From an uncultured Flavobacteriales bacterium (lineage in GTDB: Bacteria; Bacteroidota; Bacteroidia; Flavobacteriales_F; PHOS-HE28), in the NCBI GenBank assembly GCA_937872175.1, contig CALMPI010000017.1, forward strand, positions 248,001 through 312,000: 64,000 bases of DNA, read 5' to 3'. The position numbers and the translations under genes were made by a program. Below, one piece after another: positions 26,243-36,063 of this stretch. Positions within the stretch are counted from its first letter, which is position 1. Each line of letters starts with the position of its first letter. The notes under the pieces are model-generated. The model was not told the DNA's origin and searched no databases. It was given only the letters and a program-made list of their open reading frames with translations.

Positions 26243-28228
26243 TCAACGTTTCACGAAGCGCTCCTGCAGCAGGCGGCCTTCCTGGTCCACCTGGATCATG
26301 TAAACCCCGGGGGCGATGCCCGCGATGTCCACGGTGGGCTCATGGAGGACGGTGCGCAGCACAGGCTGGCCGGCGGTATTCAGCACAGTGGCGGTCGCGT
26401 TGCGCAACGGGGTCTCCGAGCTCAGGTACAGGATGGTCTCGGCCGGGTTGGGGTATGCGTTCAACAGGATCGGGCGCAGCGGTTCCTCCACGGCCGTGGA
26501 AAGGCCCTCGATCACATGCACCGCACCATTGACCGCGACCGCGTTGATCACATCCACGATCCCGCTGGGCCAGTGCACGGTCACCTGGTCCACTTCGCTG
26601 TCCTGGCCCAGCCCGAAGTGGGCGTTCAGCGTGCTCATGTACCGGAACCCGTCCCCGCTCCGGATGTCGCGGATCTGCGTACCGGACGCCGTGATGATCT
26701 CCACACGGGCACCGATCCCGTTCGTGTTGCTCACGGTGCCCTCCAGGGTCACCTTCAGCCAGTTGTTGCCGGTGAGGGCGTTCACGTGCACGGTGCTGCC
26801 GTTGACGATATCCAGGTAGCCGTCGTTGTCCAGGTCGCCCACCGGTCCGTTGGTCGGGGTCACCGTGTGCATGGTGAACGTCATGTCGCCGTTGTTGCGG
26901 AGCAATTTGCCGCCGCCCAGCACATCCAGCCAGCCGTCGTTGTCGAAGTCGTGCGTGATCCACTCGATGCTGGTGCCGCCGTGGACGTCGAAGCCCGAGC
27001 CGACCGTCACGTTGGTGAAGGTGCTGCCGTCATTGCGCATCAGCTTGTGGCCCCCGTTGGTGAAGGAGCTGGCACCCTGCACCAGGTCCATGTCGCCGTC
27101 GTTGTCGAAATCGCCCCAGGCCGAGCTCCAGCTCTGCTGGTTGTCCGCCAGGTTCATCTGCGCGGCCACCTCGGTCCATGTGCCATCCCCGTTGTTGCGG
27201 TGCAGCTGGTCGATGTTGGCCGGTCCCACCCCGCCGCGGCACTTGGCGATGAAGAGGTCCACATCGTGGTCGTTGTCATAGTCGATCCAGATGCTGCCGT
27301 AGTTGCCGCCATCGGGCGTGTCGCCAAGTCCGCCCTGGTAGTAGGTGAGGTTGCCCTGGCCGTCGTTCAGGTAGTACACGTTGGGCTCCACGTCGTGGCA
27401 GATGAAGGCGTCCAGGTGCCCGTCGTTGTTGATGTCCACGTAGTTGGAGCGCTGGCAGAAGATCCACTCGGTCTGCGAGTTCTCGATATAGGCGGTGGCG
27501 TCGGCGTTGGCCAGCATGAAGGTGGCCGATCCTCCGGCGTAGAGCAGGTCGTTGTATCCGTTGCCGTCCAGGTCCCCGGCCGCCATGCTCCAGTAGGGCG
27601 TGGTATCCGCCGTATCGGTCGGGAAGGTGGTCTGCACCAGACCACCACCGGCCTGCTGGTGGTTGATGGTGATCTGCAGATCGGTGACCCGCACCACATC
27701 GTCCAGATGGTCCCCGTTCATGTCCACGGCGGCCTGGCCGGAGCCGCTTGCGGCCGGCAGGGTCAGGGGCGAGAAGCTGAACACCGGGATCACGATCGGG
27801 GATTCGGTGAGCGAAAAGGTGAAGCCATTGGAGCTCCAGCGATTGTCGAAGGCGATGATGTAGGTGAAGCTGGCCGCCACGTTGAAGGTGAGGAAGGCGG
27901 TGTTGTTCACACCGGAATCATCGTCACCCGCCACGCAGGCCAGGGCGCCGCAGCCGCCCAGGTACACATGCACCCGGCTGTCGGTCAGGGCCCCCACGGC
28001 CGTGTTGATCGCCACGGTGTAGCTGGCCGTGGGCGTGTAGCTGTACCACTCGCCCGCCGTAGCCCCGGCGCCGTTCTGGGCGCAGATGGGGGTGGGCACC
28101 TGCGTGCCATTGACCGCGGAGACGACGTAGGTGCCGGCGGTGATGGGCAGGGCCGTTGCACAGTTGTCCTGTGCCAGGGTCGGTAGTGCGCCGAGCAGGC
28201 CGATCGTGATGGGGAGCAGTGGCTTCAT
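26243..28228 (-). CDS. FG-GAP/VCBS and ASPIC/UnbV surface protein with T9SS C-terminal domain
   Basis: 661 residues. The signal peptide ends LPTLA before Gln. Residues about 20-130 form a small beta domain (WYSYTPTASYTVAI). Residues about 160-480 hold FG-GAP repeats with Ca-binding-type loops (DMNGDHLDD, DLDGNGYND, DINNDGHLD, DYDNDHDVD, DFDNDGDMD, DFDNDGWLD, DLDNDGYLD). Residues about 490-570 form an ASPIC/UnbV domain (VTVHWPSGIVDVI). The end (NAYPNPAETILYLSSETPLR ... GVYMIQVDQEGRLLQERFVKR) is a type A T9SS sorting domain. Ligand unknown. Confidence 0.93.
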   Translation of the reverse strand: MKPLLPITIGLLGALPTLAQDNCATALPITAGTYVVSAVNGTQVPTPICAQNGAGATAGEWYSYTPTASYTVAINTAVGALTDSRVHVYLGGCGALACVAGDDDSGVNNTAFLTFNVAASFTYIIAFDNRWSSNGFTFSLTESPIVIPVFSFSPLTLPAASGSGQAAVDMNGDHLDDVVRVTDLQITINHQQAGGGLVQTTFPTDTADTTPYWSMAAGDLDGNGYNDLLYAGGSATFMLANADATAYIENSQTEWIFCQRSNYVDINNDGHLDAFICHDVEPNVYYLNDGQGNLTYYQGGLGDTPDGGNYGSIWIDYDNDHDVDLFIAKCRGGVGPANIDQLHRNNGDGTWTEVAAQMNLADNQQSWSSAWGDFDNDGDMDLVQGASSFTNGGHKLMRNDGSTFTNVTVGSGFDVHGGTSIEWITHDFDNDGWLDVLGGGKLLRNNGDMTFTMHTVTPTNGPVGDLDNDGYLDIVNGSTVHVNALTGNNWLKVTLEGTVSNTNGIGARVEIITASGTQIRDIRSGDGFRYMSTLNAHFGLGQDSEVDQVTVHWPSGIVDVINAVAVNGAVHVIEGLSTAVEEPLRPILLNAYPNPAETILYLSSETPLRNATATVLNTAGQPVLRTVLHEPTVDIAGIAPGVYMIQVDQEGRLLQERFVKR

Positions 28229-28247
28229 TTGTGGTCCGGGGTGATGT

Positions 28248-29363
28248 TCAGGGGCATGGTGGTCCGAGCGAGGCGATCCATTCGTTGATCAGGGCAAGCC
28301 CTTCGCGATGCACAAGGGTGCGGCCGAGGAGGGGCATGCGCACCGCCCCATCGGTGGAACCGAGGCGCAGGTGCATCATGGATCGGGCGGTGTCTCCGGC
28401 GGCCACGATGTGCGTCACCGACGGATCGATCGGGTCGTCCGGCAGCACACAGACCCCGAGGTTCTCCGGGTCGTCCGTGTCCTGGAACGCCAGCCGCAGC
28501 GGGCGGTAATCGCAATGGCGCTGGTCCGAGTGGCAGTGGGCGCATTGCATGTCGAGGTAGCCGCGCACACGGTCCACCACCGGCAGTGACGCTTCCGTCC
28601 AGTCGGGCGTTGCTTCGATCCCCGACGGGAAGCCCGGCGCGAGGTAGCCTGCCTGCACCCACCGCGCCAACTGGTTCATGGTGCCCTCCGGGTAGGCCAT
28701 GTCCGCGTTCAGGTTGCGCGGCTTCGGGCCGATGGGCAGCGGATCGGTGTTCACCTTGTGGCAGGTGAAGCACTCGGAGGCCGAGGGAATGCGGTAGGTC
28801 GTGCTCATCGTCCCCTGCTCGGCATCCGTCCAACTGATGGGCAGATAACTGCCGTCCATGTCCAGGTGGGCCTCGGTCTGATCGGGGGTCCACACGTAGT
28901 TCGCGAACTCCCACACCCCGTTGCGGCGGAACATCAACCGGGTCTCGATGATGCGTCGCTCCCCGTCAGGCATCGTGTTGTCGTACCAGAAGTTCTTGAT
29001 CAGGACGGCCCCTTCATCGAAGGCCAACGGCTCATGGTCGCTCACGTAGTGGGCTTGGGCGCCCTCCGGCATCCACACGAAGCGGTTCTTGTGGGCGTGG
29101 TCCGTGAACAGGGTGTTGATCGGGGCGAAGGGAAGCACGCCGGTATTGGGCTGCAGGTCGGCCAGGTCTCCCGCGAAGAACCGATACGCGCTCAGGGTGG
29201 GGTAGGGCACGTTCGCCAGATCGAAGCTCACCGGCTCCCCCGGCTGCGCGGCCGGTGCACCCTCCGGTGCCATCACCTCGTGCCTGCAGGCCGTGAACAG
29301 GACCGCGCACACGGCGGCCAGACGAACCGCCCAAGTGTTGAAGGGGTGCAGGCCGAAGCGCAT
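28248..29363 (-). CDS. Diheme c-type cytochrome lipoprotein (SO2930/HNE_0200-like)
   Basis: 371 residues from ATG 29363; much longer upstream open frames on this strand are shadows of polA. A lipobox (VLFTAC) lies near residue 26. Two CXXCH heme sites are present: CFTCH (within ASECFTCHKVNTDPLPIGP) and CAHCH (LDMQCAHCHSDQRHCDY). The invariant text FVWMPEGAQA, NFWYDNTMPDGERRIIETRL and WEFANYVW fits the SO2930 family, whose electron partner is unknown. A TACCTTCG box ends 3 nt before the ATG. Confidence 0.88.
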   Translation of the reverse strand: MRFGLHPFNTWAVRLAAVCAVLFTACRHEVMAPEGAPAAQPGEPVSFDLANVPYPTLSAYRFFAGDLADLQPNTGVLPFAPINTLFTDHAHKNRFVWMPEGAQAHYVSDHEPLAFDEGAVLIKNFWYDNTMPDGERRIIETRLMFRRNGVWEFANYVWTPDQTEAHLDMDGSYLPISWTDAEQGTMSTTYRIPSASECFTCHKVNTDPLPIGPKPRNLNADMAYPEGTMNQLARWVQAGYLAPGFPSGIEATPDWTEASLPVVDRVRGYLDMQCAHCHSDQRHCDYRPLRLAFQDTDDPENLGVCVLPDDPIDPSVTHIVAAGDTARSMMHLRLGSTDGAVRMPLLGRTLVHREGLALINEWIASLGPPCP

Positions 29364-29366
29364 GAC

Positions 29367-29374
29367 CGAAGGTA
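29367..29374 (-). promoter_or_regulatory. Putative -7 box TACCTTCG of the diheme cytochrome gene
   Basis: The minus strand reads TACCTTCG, ending only 3 nt before the ATG, which predicts a leaderless transcript. Confidence 0.45.
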
Positions 29375-29444
29375 GACGCTCGGACCTGACCGGACGGCGC
29401 CTTGGTGTCGGGCGGTCTTGCGATCCCGCACCGGGAGGCCGGGC

Positions 29445-29452
29445 TATCTTGC
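29445..29452 (+). promoter_or_regulatory. Putative -7 box TATCTTGC of polA
   Basis: TATCTTGC sits 4 nt before the polA ATG. The string TATCTTGCCCGCATG closely resembles TATCTTTGCCCGCATG before udk. Confidence 0.4.
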
Positions 29453-29456
29453 CCGC

Positions 29457-32321
29457 ATGTCCGATGCGACCCTGTCCGGAGCTGCGACCGCCGATGCGGA
29501 CAAGCGCCTCTTCCTCCTCGACGCCTACGCCCTCATCTACCGGGCCTACTTCAGCTTCATTCGCGCGCCCCGGGTGAACAGCAAGGGCTTCAACACCAGC
29601 GCGGCCTTCGGCTTCACCACCACCCTGCTCGACCTCATCAAGCGCGAGCAGCCCACCCACATCGCCGTGGTGTTCGATACCGCCGCGCCCACCGAGCGCC
29701 ACGAGACCCTGCTGGACTACAAGGCCAACCGCGAGGAGATGCCCGATGACATCCGCAGCAACGTGCCCTACATCCGCCGGATCATCGAGGCGCTGAACAT
29801 TCCCGTGCTGGAGAGCGACGGCTACGAGGCTGACGACGTGATCGGCACCCTGGCGAGAAAGGCCGAGGCCGAAGGCTACACCACCTACATGGTGACCCCG
29901 GACAAGGATTTCGGGCAGCTGGTGACCGACAAGATCATCATGTACAAGCCCGGGCGCGGCGGCGAACCGCCTGAAAAGCTCGGCCCGAAGGAGATCTGTG
30001 ACCGCTGGGGCCTGGAGCGCACCGACCAGGTGAAGGACATTCTCGGGCTCATGGGCGATGCGGTGGACAACATCCCCGGCATCCCCGGCATCGGCGAAAA
30101 GACCGCCATCAAGCTGGTGCAGCAGTTCGGCTCGTTGGAAGGGGTGCTCGAGAACGCCGACAAGCTCAAGGGCAAGCAGCAGGAGAACGTGATCGCCTTC
30201 GCCGAGCAGGGCCGCCTGAGCAAGCAGCTCGCCACCATCATTGTGGATGCGCCGGTGGAGCTGGACCACGATGCGCTGCACCTGGACCCGCCCGATAAGG
30301 ACAAGGTGCTGGAGGTGTTCAGCGAGCTGGAGTTCAAGAGCCTCGCCAACCGCGTGCTGGGCGGCGATGCGAACGGCGCGGCGGAAGAGCCCAAGCCCGG
30401 CCGGCGCGGGAAAGCGGCCGCCGCCAACCCCGGCCAGGTGGACCTCTTCGGCAGCCATGTGGACGCCGACGGCAACGTGGAGCTCACCGAACTGGCCACC
30501 ATCGATACGGTGCCGCACCGCTATTTCCTGGCGCGCACCAACGAGGACCTTTACATGCTGGCCGCGCAATTGAAGAAGCAGCCGCGCTTCTGCTTCGATA
30601 CGGAGACCACCAGCACCGACGAACGCACGGCCGAGCTCGTGGGCCTCGCCTTCAGCTGGAAGCCCCACGAAGGCCACTACGTGCCGGTGCCCGCCGACAA
30701 GGCCGAGGCCCAGCGCATCGTGGACATCTTCAAGCCCATCCTGGAGAACGAAGCCATCGGCAAGGTGGCGCAGAACGCCAAGTACGACATCCGGGTGCTG
30801 GCCCGCTACGGCGTGGAGCTGAAGGGGCCGCTCTTCGACACCATGGTCGCGCACTTCCTGCTGAAGCCCGATGTGCAGAAGCACGGCATGGACTTCCTCA
30901 GCGAGACCTACCTGGGTTACCGGCCGGTGAGCATCACCACGCTCATCGGCGAAAAGGGCCGCGGCAAGGTGCAGAAGAGCATGCGCGATGTGGAGGTGGA
31001 GCTGGTGAAGGAATACGCCGCCGAGGACGCGGACGTCACCTGGCAGCTCGCCGGAAAGCTGGAGCCGCTGCTGGCCGAGGACGAAGTGACCGGTCTCTTC
31101 AACGATGTGGAGATGCCGCTGGTGCATGTGCTCGCCGATATGGAGACCGAAGGCATCCGCATCGACATTCCGGCCCTCAAGCAGTTCAGCGAGGAGCTGG
31201 GCACCGAGCTCGTGCGCCTGCAGGACGCCATCCACCAGGCCTGCGGGGTGAACTTCAACATCGACAGCCCCAAGCAGCTCGGCGATGTCCTCTTCGAGAC
31301 CTTGAAGCTCGGCGGCGACAAGGTGAAGAAGACCGCGAAGACCGGGCAGTACCAGACCAGCGAGGACGTCCTGCAGGAACTGAGCAATGCACACCCTGCG
31401 ATACCGCTGATCCTGGACTACCGCAGCCTGCGCAAGCTGAAGGGCACTTACGTGGACACCCTGCCCGCGGCCGCGGATCCCGTGACCCACCGTGTACACA
31501 CCAGCTACCTGCAAACGGTGGCCGCCACCGGGCGCCTGGCCAGCAACGACCCCAACCTGCAGAACATCCCCATCCGCACGGAGAAGGGCCGCGAGATCCG
31601 CAAGGCCTTCGTGCCGCGCAGCGAGGAGTACCAGCTGCTCAGTGCGGACTACAGCCAGATCGAGCTGCGCATCATCGCCCACATGAGCGGCGACCGCAAC
31701 ATGCAGGAGGCCTTCCGCCATGGGCTGGACATCCACGCGGCCACCGCGGCCAAGGTGTTCAACGTGGACATCGCGGAGGTGACGCGCGAGCAACGCAGCC
31801 GCGCCAAGGCCGTGAACTTCGGCATCGCCTACGGGCAGGGTGCTTTCGGACTCAGCCAGAACCTGGGCATCCCGCGTGCGGAGGCCAAGCAGATCATCGA
31901 CGACTACTTCGCGCAGTTCCCCGGCGTGCGCAACTACATGGACGAGATGATCGGCTTCTGCCGCACCCATGGCTACATCAAGACGTTGATGGGCCGGCGG
32001 CGCTACCTGCCGGACATCACCAGCGCCAACAACACGGTGCGGGCCCAGGCCGAGCGCATCGCCATCAACGCGCCCATGCAGGGCTCGGCGGCGGACATCA
32101 TCAAGGTGGCCATGGTGAACATCCACCAGGACATCAAGGCGCGGGGGCTGAGGAGCAGGCTGCTGCTGCAGGTGCACGACGAACTGGTGTTCGACGCGCA
32201 TGTGGACGAAGAGGCCACGATGAAGGAGCTGGTGAAGGAGCGCATGGAGGGTGCCCTGTTGCTGGACGTGCCGCTGGTTGTTGACATGGGCGTGGGGAAA
32301 AACTGGCTGGAGGCGCACTGA
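29457..32321 (+). CDS. polA: DNA polymerase I
   Basis: 954 residues from ATG 29457. Residues about 16-310 form the 5' nuclease (FLLDAYALIYRAYFSF; IPGIPGIGEKTAIKLV helix-hairpin-helix). Residues about 345-540 form the 3'-5' exonuclease, with the Asp-X-Glu metal site intact (FCFDTETTS). Residues about 560-954 form the polymerase, with motif A LLSADYSQIELRIIAH, the O-helix RSRAKAVNFGIAYGQGAFGL and motif C LLQVHDELVFD. It works in gap filling and removal of RNA primers. The next gene starts 43 nt after the stop. Confidence 0.97.
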   Translation: MSDATLSGAATADADKRLFLLDAYALIYRAYFSFIRAPRVNSKGFNTSAAFGFTTTLLDLIKREQPTHIAVVFDTAAPTERHETLLDYKANREEMPDDIRSNVPYIRRIIEALNIPVLESDGYEADDVIGTLARKAEAEGYTTYMVTPDKDFGQLVTDKIIMYKPGRGGEPPEKLGPKEICDRWGLERTDQVKDILGLMGDAVDNIPGIPGIGEKTAIKLVQQFGSLEGVLENADKLKGKQQENVIAFAEQGRLSKQLATIIVDAPVELDHDALHLDPPDKDKVLEVFSELEFKSLANRVLGGDANGAAEEPKPGRRGKAAAANPGQVDLFGSHVDADGNVELTELATIDTVPHRYFLARTNEDLYMLAAQLKKQPRFCFDTETTSTDERTAELVGLAFSWKPHEGHYVPVPADKAEAQRIVDIFKPILENEAIGKVAQNAKYDIRVLARYGVELKGPLFDTMVAHFLLKPDVQKHGMDFLSETYLGYRPVSITTLIGEKGRGKVQKSMRDVEVELVKEYAAEDADVTWQLAGKLEPLLAEDEVTGLFNDVEMPLVHVLADMETEGIRIDIPALKQFSEELGTELVRLQDAIHQACGVNFNIDSPKQLGDVLFETLKLGGDKVKKTAKTGQYQTSEDVLQELSNAHPAIPLILDYRSLRKLKGTYVDTLPAAADPVTHRVHTSYLQTVAATGRLASNDPNLQNIPIRTEKGREIRKAFVPRSEEYQLLSADYSQIELRIIAHMSGDRNMQEAFRHGLDIHAATAAKVFNVDIAEVTREQRSRAKAVNFGIAYGQGAFGLSQNLGIPRAEAKQIIDDYFAQFPGVRNYMDEMIGFCRTHGYIKTLMGRRRYLPDITSANNTVRAQAERIAINAPMQGSAADIIKVAMVNIHQDIKARGLRSRLLLQVHDELVFDAHVDEEATMKELVKERMEGALLLDVPLVVDMGVGKNWLEAH

Positions 32322-32364
32322 GCTGCGGCCGGTCGGGATGGACCTTTACCGCAGACTGGATCCC

Positions 32365-33264
32365 ATGAATCACACCTCCCGGACCGTGTGGCCCCTTGCG
32401 GCCGCTTTGGCCGTGCTGGTCGCCTGTGGTGGCGGCGAAAGCGGCCAGCAGGACACCTTGAACGTGCCCGACAGCGCGGACTCCGCGGCGCAGGCCGAGC
32501 GGATGCGGAAGACCCGCAACATCTTCTACAACATCCCGTCACCCATGGAGACCGCGGCCCTGCTGAAGAAGGCCGGGGCCGAGTACGACAAGGACATCCT
32601 GAACGACGTGAAGAACGTGGACCGCTACACCGCGGCCAGCAAACAGGCGCTGAACCTCGGCATCTACGGCGCCGACCTGAGCTACGCCAGCGTGAACAAC
32701 CAGACGCAGGAGAGCATGTTCTACACCAGCTGTGCCAAGAAGCTGGCCGATCGGCTGGGGGTGAGCAACGCCTTCAACGACACCACGCTGGAGCGGATGG
32801 AGGCGAACATGAACGACCGCGACTCGCTCCTGAGCATCATCAGCGAGACGTACTGGAGCGTGGACGCCTACCTCAAGGAGAACGAACGGGACAACATCAG
32901 CGCGCTGATGATCGCCGGTGGCTGGGTGGAAGGCCTCTACATCGCCACACAGGTGGCCGGGACGAAGGACACGCCTGAACTGCGGTCGCGCATCGCCGAG
33001 CAGCGGCTGAGCCTGGATGATCTTCTGGGCCTGATGGACACCTACACGGGCACCGACGAGGCCCTGAACGGGGCCAAGGCCGATCTGAAGGCCCTGGCCG
33101 AGCTGTTCGGTCCGGCGCCTGCGGCCGGTGCGCCCGCCGAGGTGACGCAGGAGAACGGTGTGGCCGTGATCGGAGGGGGCGGGCCTGCGGCGGCCCTCAC
33201 CGACGACCAGCTCAAGGCGATCACCGAGAAGACCGCCACCATCCGCAACGCCTACATCAACTGA
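32365..33264 (+). CDS. Lipoprotein of unknown function, mostly helical
   Basis: 299 residues from ATG 32365. The lipobox AVLVAC is followed by a Gly/Ser/Asp-rich spacer (GGGESGQQDTLNVPDS). The rest is alpha-helical, with RKTRNIFYNIPSPMETAALLKK and a region with regular Leu spacing. A Gly/Pro/Ala-rich linker (APAAGAPAEV, VIGGGGPAAA) precedes a final helix. No enzyme motif is visible. It lies 8 nt before a second exported protein, so the two probably form an operon. Confidence 0.82.
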   Translation: MNHTSRTVWPLAAALAVLVACGGGESGQQDTLNVPDSADSAAQAERMRKTRNIFYNIPSPMETAALLKKAGAEYDKDILNDVKNVDRYTAASKQALNLGIYGADLSYASVNNQTQESMFYTSCAKKLADRLGVSNAFNDTTLERMEANMNDRDSLLSIISETYWSVDAYLKENERDNISALMIAGGWVEGLYIATQVAGTKDTPELRSRIAEQRLSLDDLLGLMDTYTGTDEALNGAKADLKALAELFGPAPAAGAPAEVTQENGVAVIGGGGPAAALTDDQLKAITEKTATIRNAYIN

Positions 33265-33272
33265 GCACCGCC

Positions 33273-33716
33273 ATGACCGCCTTGCGAACGACCCTCGCCC
33301 ACGCAGCCCTGGCCGGTGCCCTGCTGGTGGCCACCACCGCCGCGCAGGCCCAGTGCCGCAGCTTCGCCAAGAACAAATGCGTGCCGGAGCTGGCCCCGTA
33401 CAAGTTCAATGAGTCCTTCAACGCGGCCCAGCTCGCCCCCGGTGAGGAGGCCGAGGTGAACCTCACCTTCTTCAGCGGGCAGGAATACCGCGTGATGGTG
33501 TGTACCCACCCCATCCTGGGCGAGGTGAACTGGAAGCTCGTGGACGCCTCCAACAAGATCGTGTTCGAGAGCCTGGCCGATGAGCCCAAGCATCACTTCG
33601 ACCTGCGCATGGCCTCCACGCAGCAGATGAAAGTGGTCGTCTGGGTGCCGGGCAAGGCGCGCACCGACATGGTGCACGTCGGCTGTGTGGCCATCCTCGT
33701 GGGCTTCAAGGAGTGA
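33273..33716 (+). CDS. Small exported protein, unknown function
   Basis: 147 residues. Signal peptide MTALRTTLAHAALAGALLVA ends TTAAQA before Gln. The mature part is beta-rich (NLTFFSGQEYRVMVCTHPIL, MKVVVWVPGKARTDMVHVGC) with four cysteines that could form two disulfides. It follows the lipoprotein by 8 nt and ends at a strong hairpin. No family was recognised. Confidence 0.8.
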   Translation: MTALRTTLAHAALAGALLVATTAAQAQCRSFAKNKCVPELAPYKFNESFNAAQLAPGEEAEVNLTFFSGQEYRVMVCTHPILGEVNWKLVDASNKIVFESLADEPKHHFDLRMASTQQMKVVVWVPGKARTDMVHVGCVAILVGFKE

Positions 33717-33736
33717 TCCGGCCCACGGTCCTTTCA

Positions 33737-33770
33737 CACGAAGGCCCGGTCGTTCGACCGGGCCTTCGTG
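33737..33770. terminator. Bidirectional terminator hairpin
   Basis: A 15-bp perfect stem (CACGAAGGCCCGGTC and its complement) with a 4-nt loop lies between converging genes. Confidence 0.75.
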
Positions 33771-33789
33771 TTCACAAGCCGAACGAAGC

Positions 33790-35892
33790 TCACTCCTTGG
33801 TGAAGCGGGTGAGCTGCGTGCGCCCGTTCTGGCGGATGACGGCCAGGTAGACGCCTTTGGCCAGCCCGTCCACAGGGAGGGCGAGACGGTTGAGGCCGGC
33901 GGGCAGGGTCCGCTCCGGCAGCTGGGCCACCAAGCGGCCTACGGGATCCATCACCTGCACCTGCAAGAGCCCGGTCTCACGCAGGTCCATCACCAGGTCG
34001 GCGTCGGCGCCGGCCGGGTTGGGCACCACACGCAGGCCCTCCGAGCCTTCGGTCACCAGTTCGGCCATGCCCACCGGCGCGCCGTTCACGTTGATGTTGT
34101 CGATGAACAGGTTGTTCCCGCCATCGCTCTCGAACTCGAACTTGAAGCGGAACTCGCTCACGTGGTAGCTCGTGCTGATGTTGTCCACCACCGACTCCGC
34201 CCATTGCGACTCGTTGGATGGCGTGAACGGGCTGGTCTGGAGGGAGGCCGTGTTCAGGGCGCCGGTGCCGTAAAGGATGTCGCGCAGGCTCCAGCTCTCG
34301 CCGCAGTCCTTGCTCACATACAGCTTCAGCACATCGTTGTTCGCCGTGTTGCGCTGGGCGTAGGCGTAGCGGTAGCTGATCACGATGTCGGTGGCGTTGC
34401 TCATGTCCAGCGTGTTGCTCACCAGTTCGTCCACTTCACCCTCGCTGCTCACGTAGTTATTGAGGCGTACGCTTTTGCTGCTCTGGTACCCGGTGGTGCC
34501 CACGAGCTGGAAGCCGCCATTGCCACCCGCATCGTTCAACGCCCAGTCGGCGTTCGGCAGGGTGGTGGTGGCCTCGAAGCCCTCGCTGAAGGGCACGGCC
34601 AGACCCGCCGCCGGCATCACCATCACGTAGTTGTTCACCTGGGTGCTCACCTGGGTGTTGCCGTTGCCGGCCACCAGGGTCACCGGATACAGCCCTGGGC
34701 TGCTGTAGGTCACCACCGGGTTCTGGTCGGTGCTGGTGGACGGGGTGCCGCCCGGGAACGACCACTCCCAGGCAGTGGCGCCATGGTAGCTCACATCGGT
34801 GAACTGCACGGTGCCGCCGGAGCAGACCTCGCGCAGGTCGCTGGTGAAGGCCGCGGCACAAAGCACATCGGTGCCCGTGGTGCCGGTGGCGGACAGGTTG
34901 GACGGCTGCCAAAGCTGGTTGCGTTGGGCCGTGCCCGAGTTGAGGGCGGCCAGCATCCGCGTCTTCTGGCCTTCGGTGAACATCTTGGAGCAATAGGAGT
35001 ACTCCATGTAGTTCTCCACGTTGTCGAGGGTGCTGTTGCAGGTCGCTCCGGCCAGGGTGCAGCTGGTCCACCCCTCGGTGTTCGGCGTGTCGCCCACGTT
35101 GTCGTCCTCGTTGCAGTTGGAGGCGATGCCCGGTTCATTGGTGGGGCCCCAGGTGTGGCGCAGGTTGATCCAGTGCCCCACTTCGTGGGTGAGGGTGCGC
35201 GAGCGGCCCGGGCTGCTGGTGCCGATGCTGCCCGTGTAGTTGTGCAGGAGCACGATCCCGTCCGCAGCGGCGGCCCAGGAGCTGTTCACCGAACCCGGGG
35301 TCAGCGTATAACCAGCAGCGCCGTCGGCATAGGCGCAGACCCAGACGTTCAGGTACTTGTTCCGCGGCCACTGGATCAGGTCCTTCATGTCCTGCGTGCC
35401 GTCGTTGGTGAGGATGCTCTGGATGCGGTTGATACCGCTGGTGCAGTTGCCGTCCGGGTCCAGCTGGGCCAGTCGGAAGGTGATTCCCACATCGGCCACG
35501 ATACCCAGGAACTCAGGCCGCACGTTGTCCCAGTCGGCGTTCAGCTTGTTGAAGTCGTCGTTCAGCACCCGGATCGCATCGTGCACCTGGGCATCGCTGA
35601 TGTTCTCCGGACCGTTGTTGTGGATGATGTGGAACACCACTGGCAGCACGTAGGTGCTGCCACCCCGCTCGGCCTCGCTCAGCTGGGCGTACTGCTGGGT
35701 GAAGGCCTCCAGGGCGGCCTCATCATCGGCGATGCGCTGCAACCGTTGGGGGTCGTTCTGGTGGAGCGGGGCCAGATGCTCCAGGGAGTGCGTGCTGCAG
35801 TGGAACGGCACGTCCTGTTGGGCCAGGGCGGGGTGCAGCAGCAGAAGGGCCGACGCCAGGGCGAGCGGTCCGAAAGGGTTCGTACGGGTCAT
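33790..35892 (-). CDS. Secreted M43-type metalloprotease with PKD and T9SS C-terminal domain
   Basis: 700 residues from ATG 35892. The signal peptide ends HPALA before Gln. The zinc site HEVGHWINLRH is at residues 236-246, with the downstream Met-turn in NYMEYSYCSKMFTEGQ, as in pappalysins. Residues about 330-410 form a PKD-like domain (TAWEWSFPGGTPSTSTDQNP). Residues about 430-610 form a MAM/choice-of-anchor-like beta domain. The C-terminal about 75 residues (RVVPNPAGADADLVMDL ... GVYLAVIRQNGRTQLTRF) form a type A T9SS domain. A TATCTTGC box lies 26 nt upstream. Confidence 0.93.
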   Translation of the reverse strand: MTRTNPFGPLALASALLLLHPALAQQDVPFHCSTHSLEHLAPLHQNDPQRLQRIADDEAALEAFTQQYAQLSEAERGGSTYVLPVVFHIIHNNGPENISDAQVHDAIRVLNDDFNKLNADWDNVRPEFLGIVADVGITFRLAQLDPDGNCTSGINRIQSILTNDGTQDMKDLIQWPRNKYLNVWVCAYADGAAGYTLTPGSVNSSWAAAADGIVLLHNYTGSIGTSSPGRSRTLTHEVGHWINLRHTWGPTNEPGIASNCNEDDNVGDTPNTEGWTSCTLAGATCNSTLDNVENYMEYSYCSKMFTEGQKTRMLAALNSGTAQRNQLWQPSNLSATGTTGTDVLCAAAFTSDLREVCSGGTVQFTDVSYHGATAWEWSFPGGTPSTSTDQNPVVTYSSPGLYPVTLVAGNGNTQVSTQVNNYVMVMPAAGLAVPFSEGFEATTTLPNADWALNDAGGNGGFQLVGTTGYQSSKSVRLNNYVSSEGEVDELVSNTLDMSNATDIVISYRYAYAQRNTANNDVLKLYVSKDCGESWSLRDILYGTGALNTASLQTSPFTPSNESQWAESVVDNISTSYHVSEFRFKFEFESDGGNNLFIDNINVNGAPVGMAELVTEGSEGLRVVPNPAGADADLVMDLRETGLLQVQVMDPVGRLVAQLPERTLPAGLNRLALPVDGLAKGVYLAVIRQNGRTQLTRFTKE

Positions 35893-35918
35893 AGCAAGGG
35901 GCTCGGAAGTAGGGGAGC

Positions 35919-35926
35919 GCAAGATA
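35919..35926 (-). promoter_or_regulatory. Putative -7 box TATCTTGC for the M43 protease gene
   Basis: The minus strand reads TATCTTGC, 26 nt before the ATG at 35892; the same octamer precedes polA. Confidence 0.35.
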
Positions 35927-36063
35927 AACGGCCACCCCCCTCCAACTGTTGGTCAACAACCCCGCATTTCGCCCCGACCCTTGGGATCCGAGCCGGGAAT
36001 GACAACCGGCTGACGATCAGAGGCTGCAGCGCCCAGCTCCGTTGGTCGTTCGCCGGGGGGCGT

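Noticed and set aside
29364-32318. Minus-strand extension of the diheme cytochrome frame across polA
   Set aside because: Antisense shadow of polA. The lipoprotein signal at 29363 marks the start.
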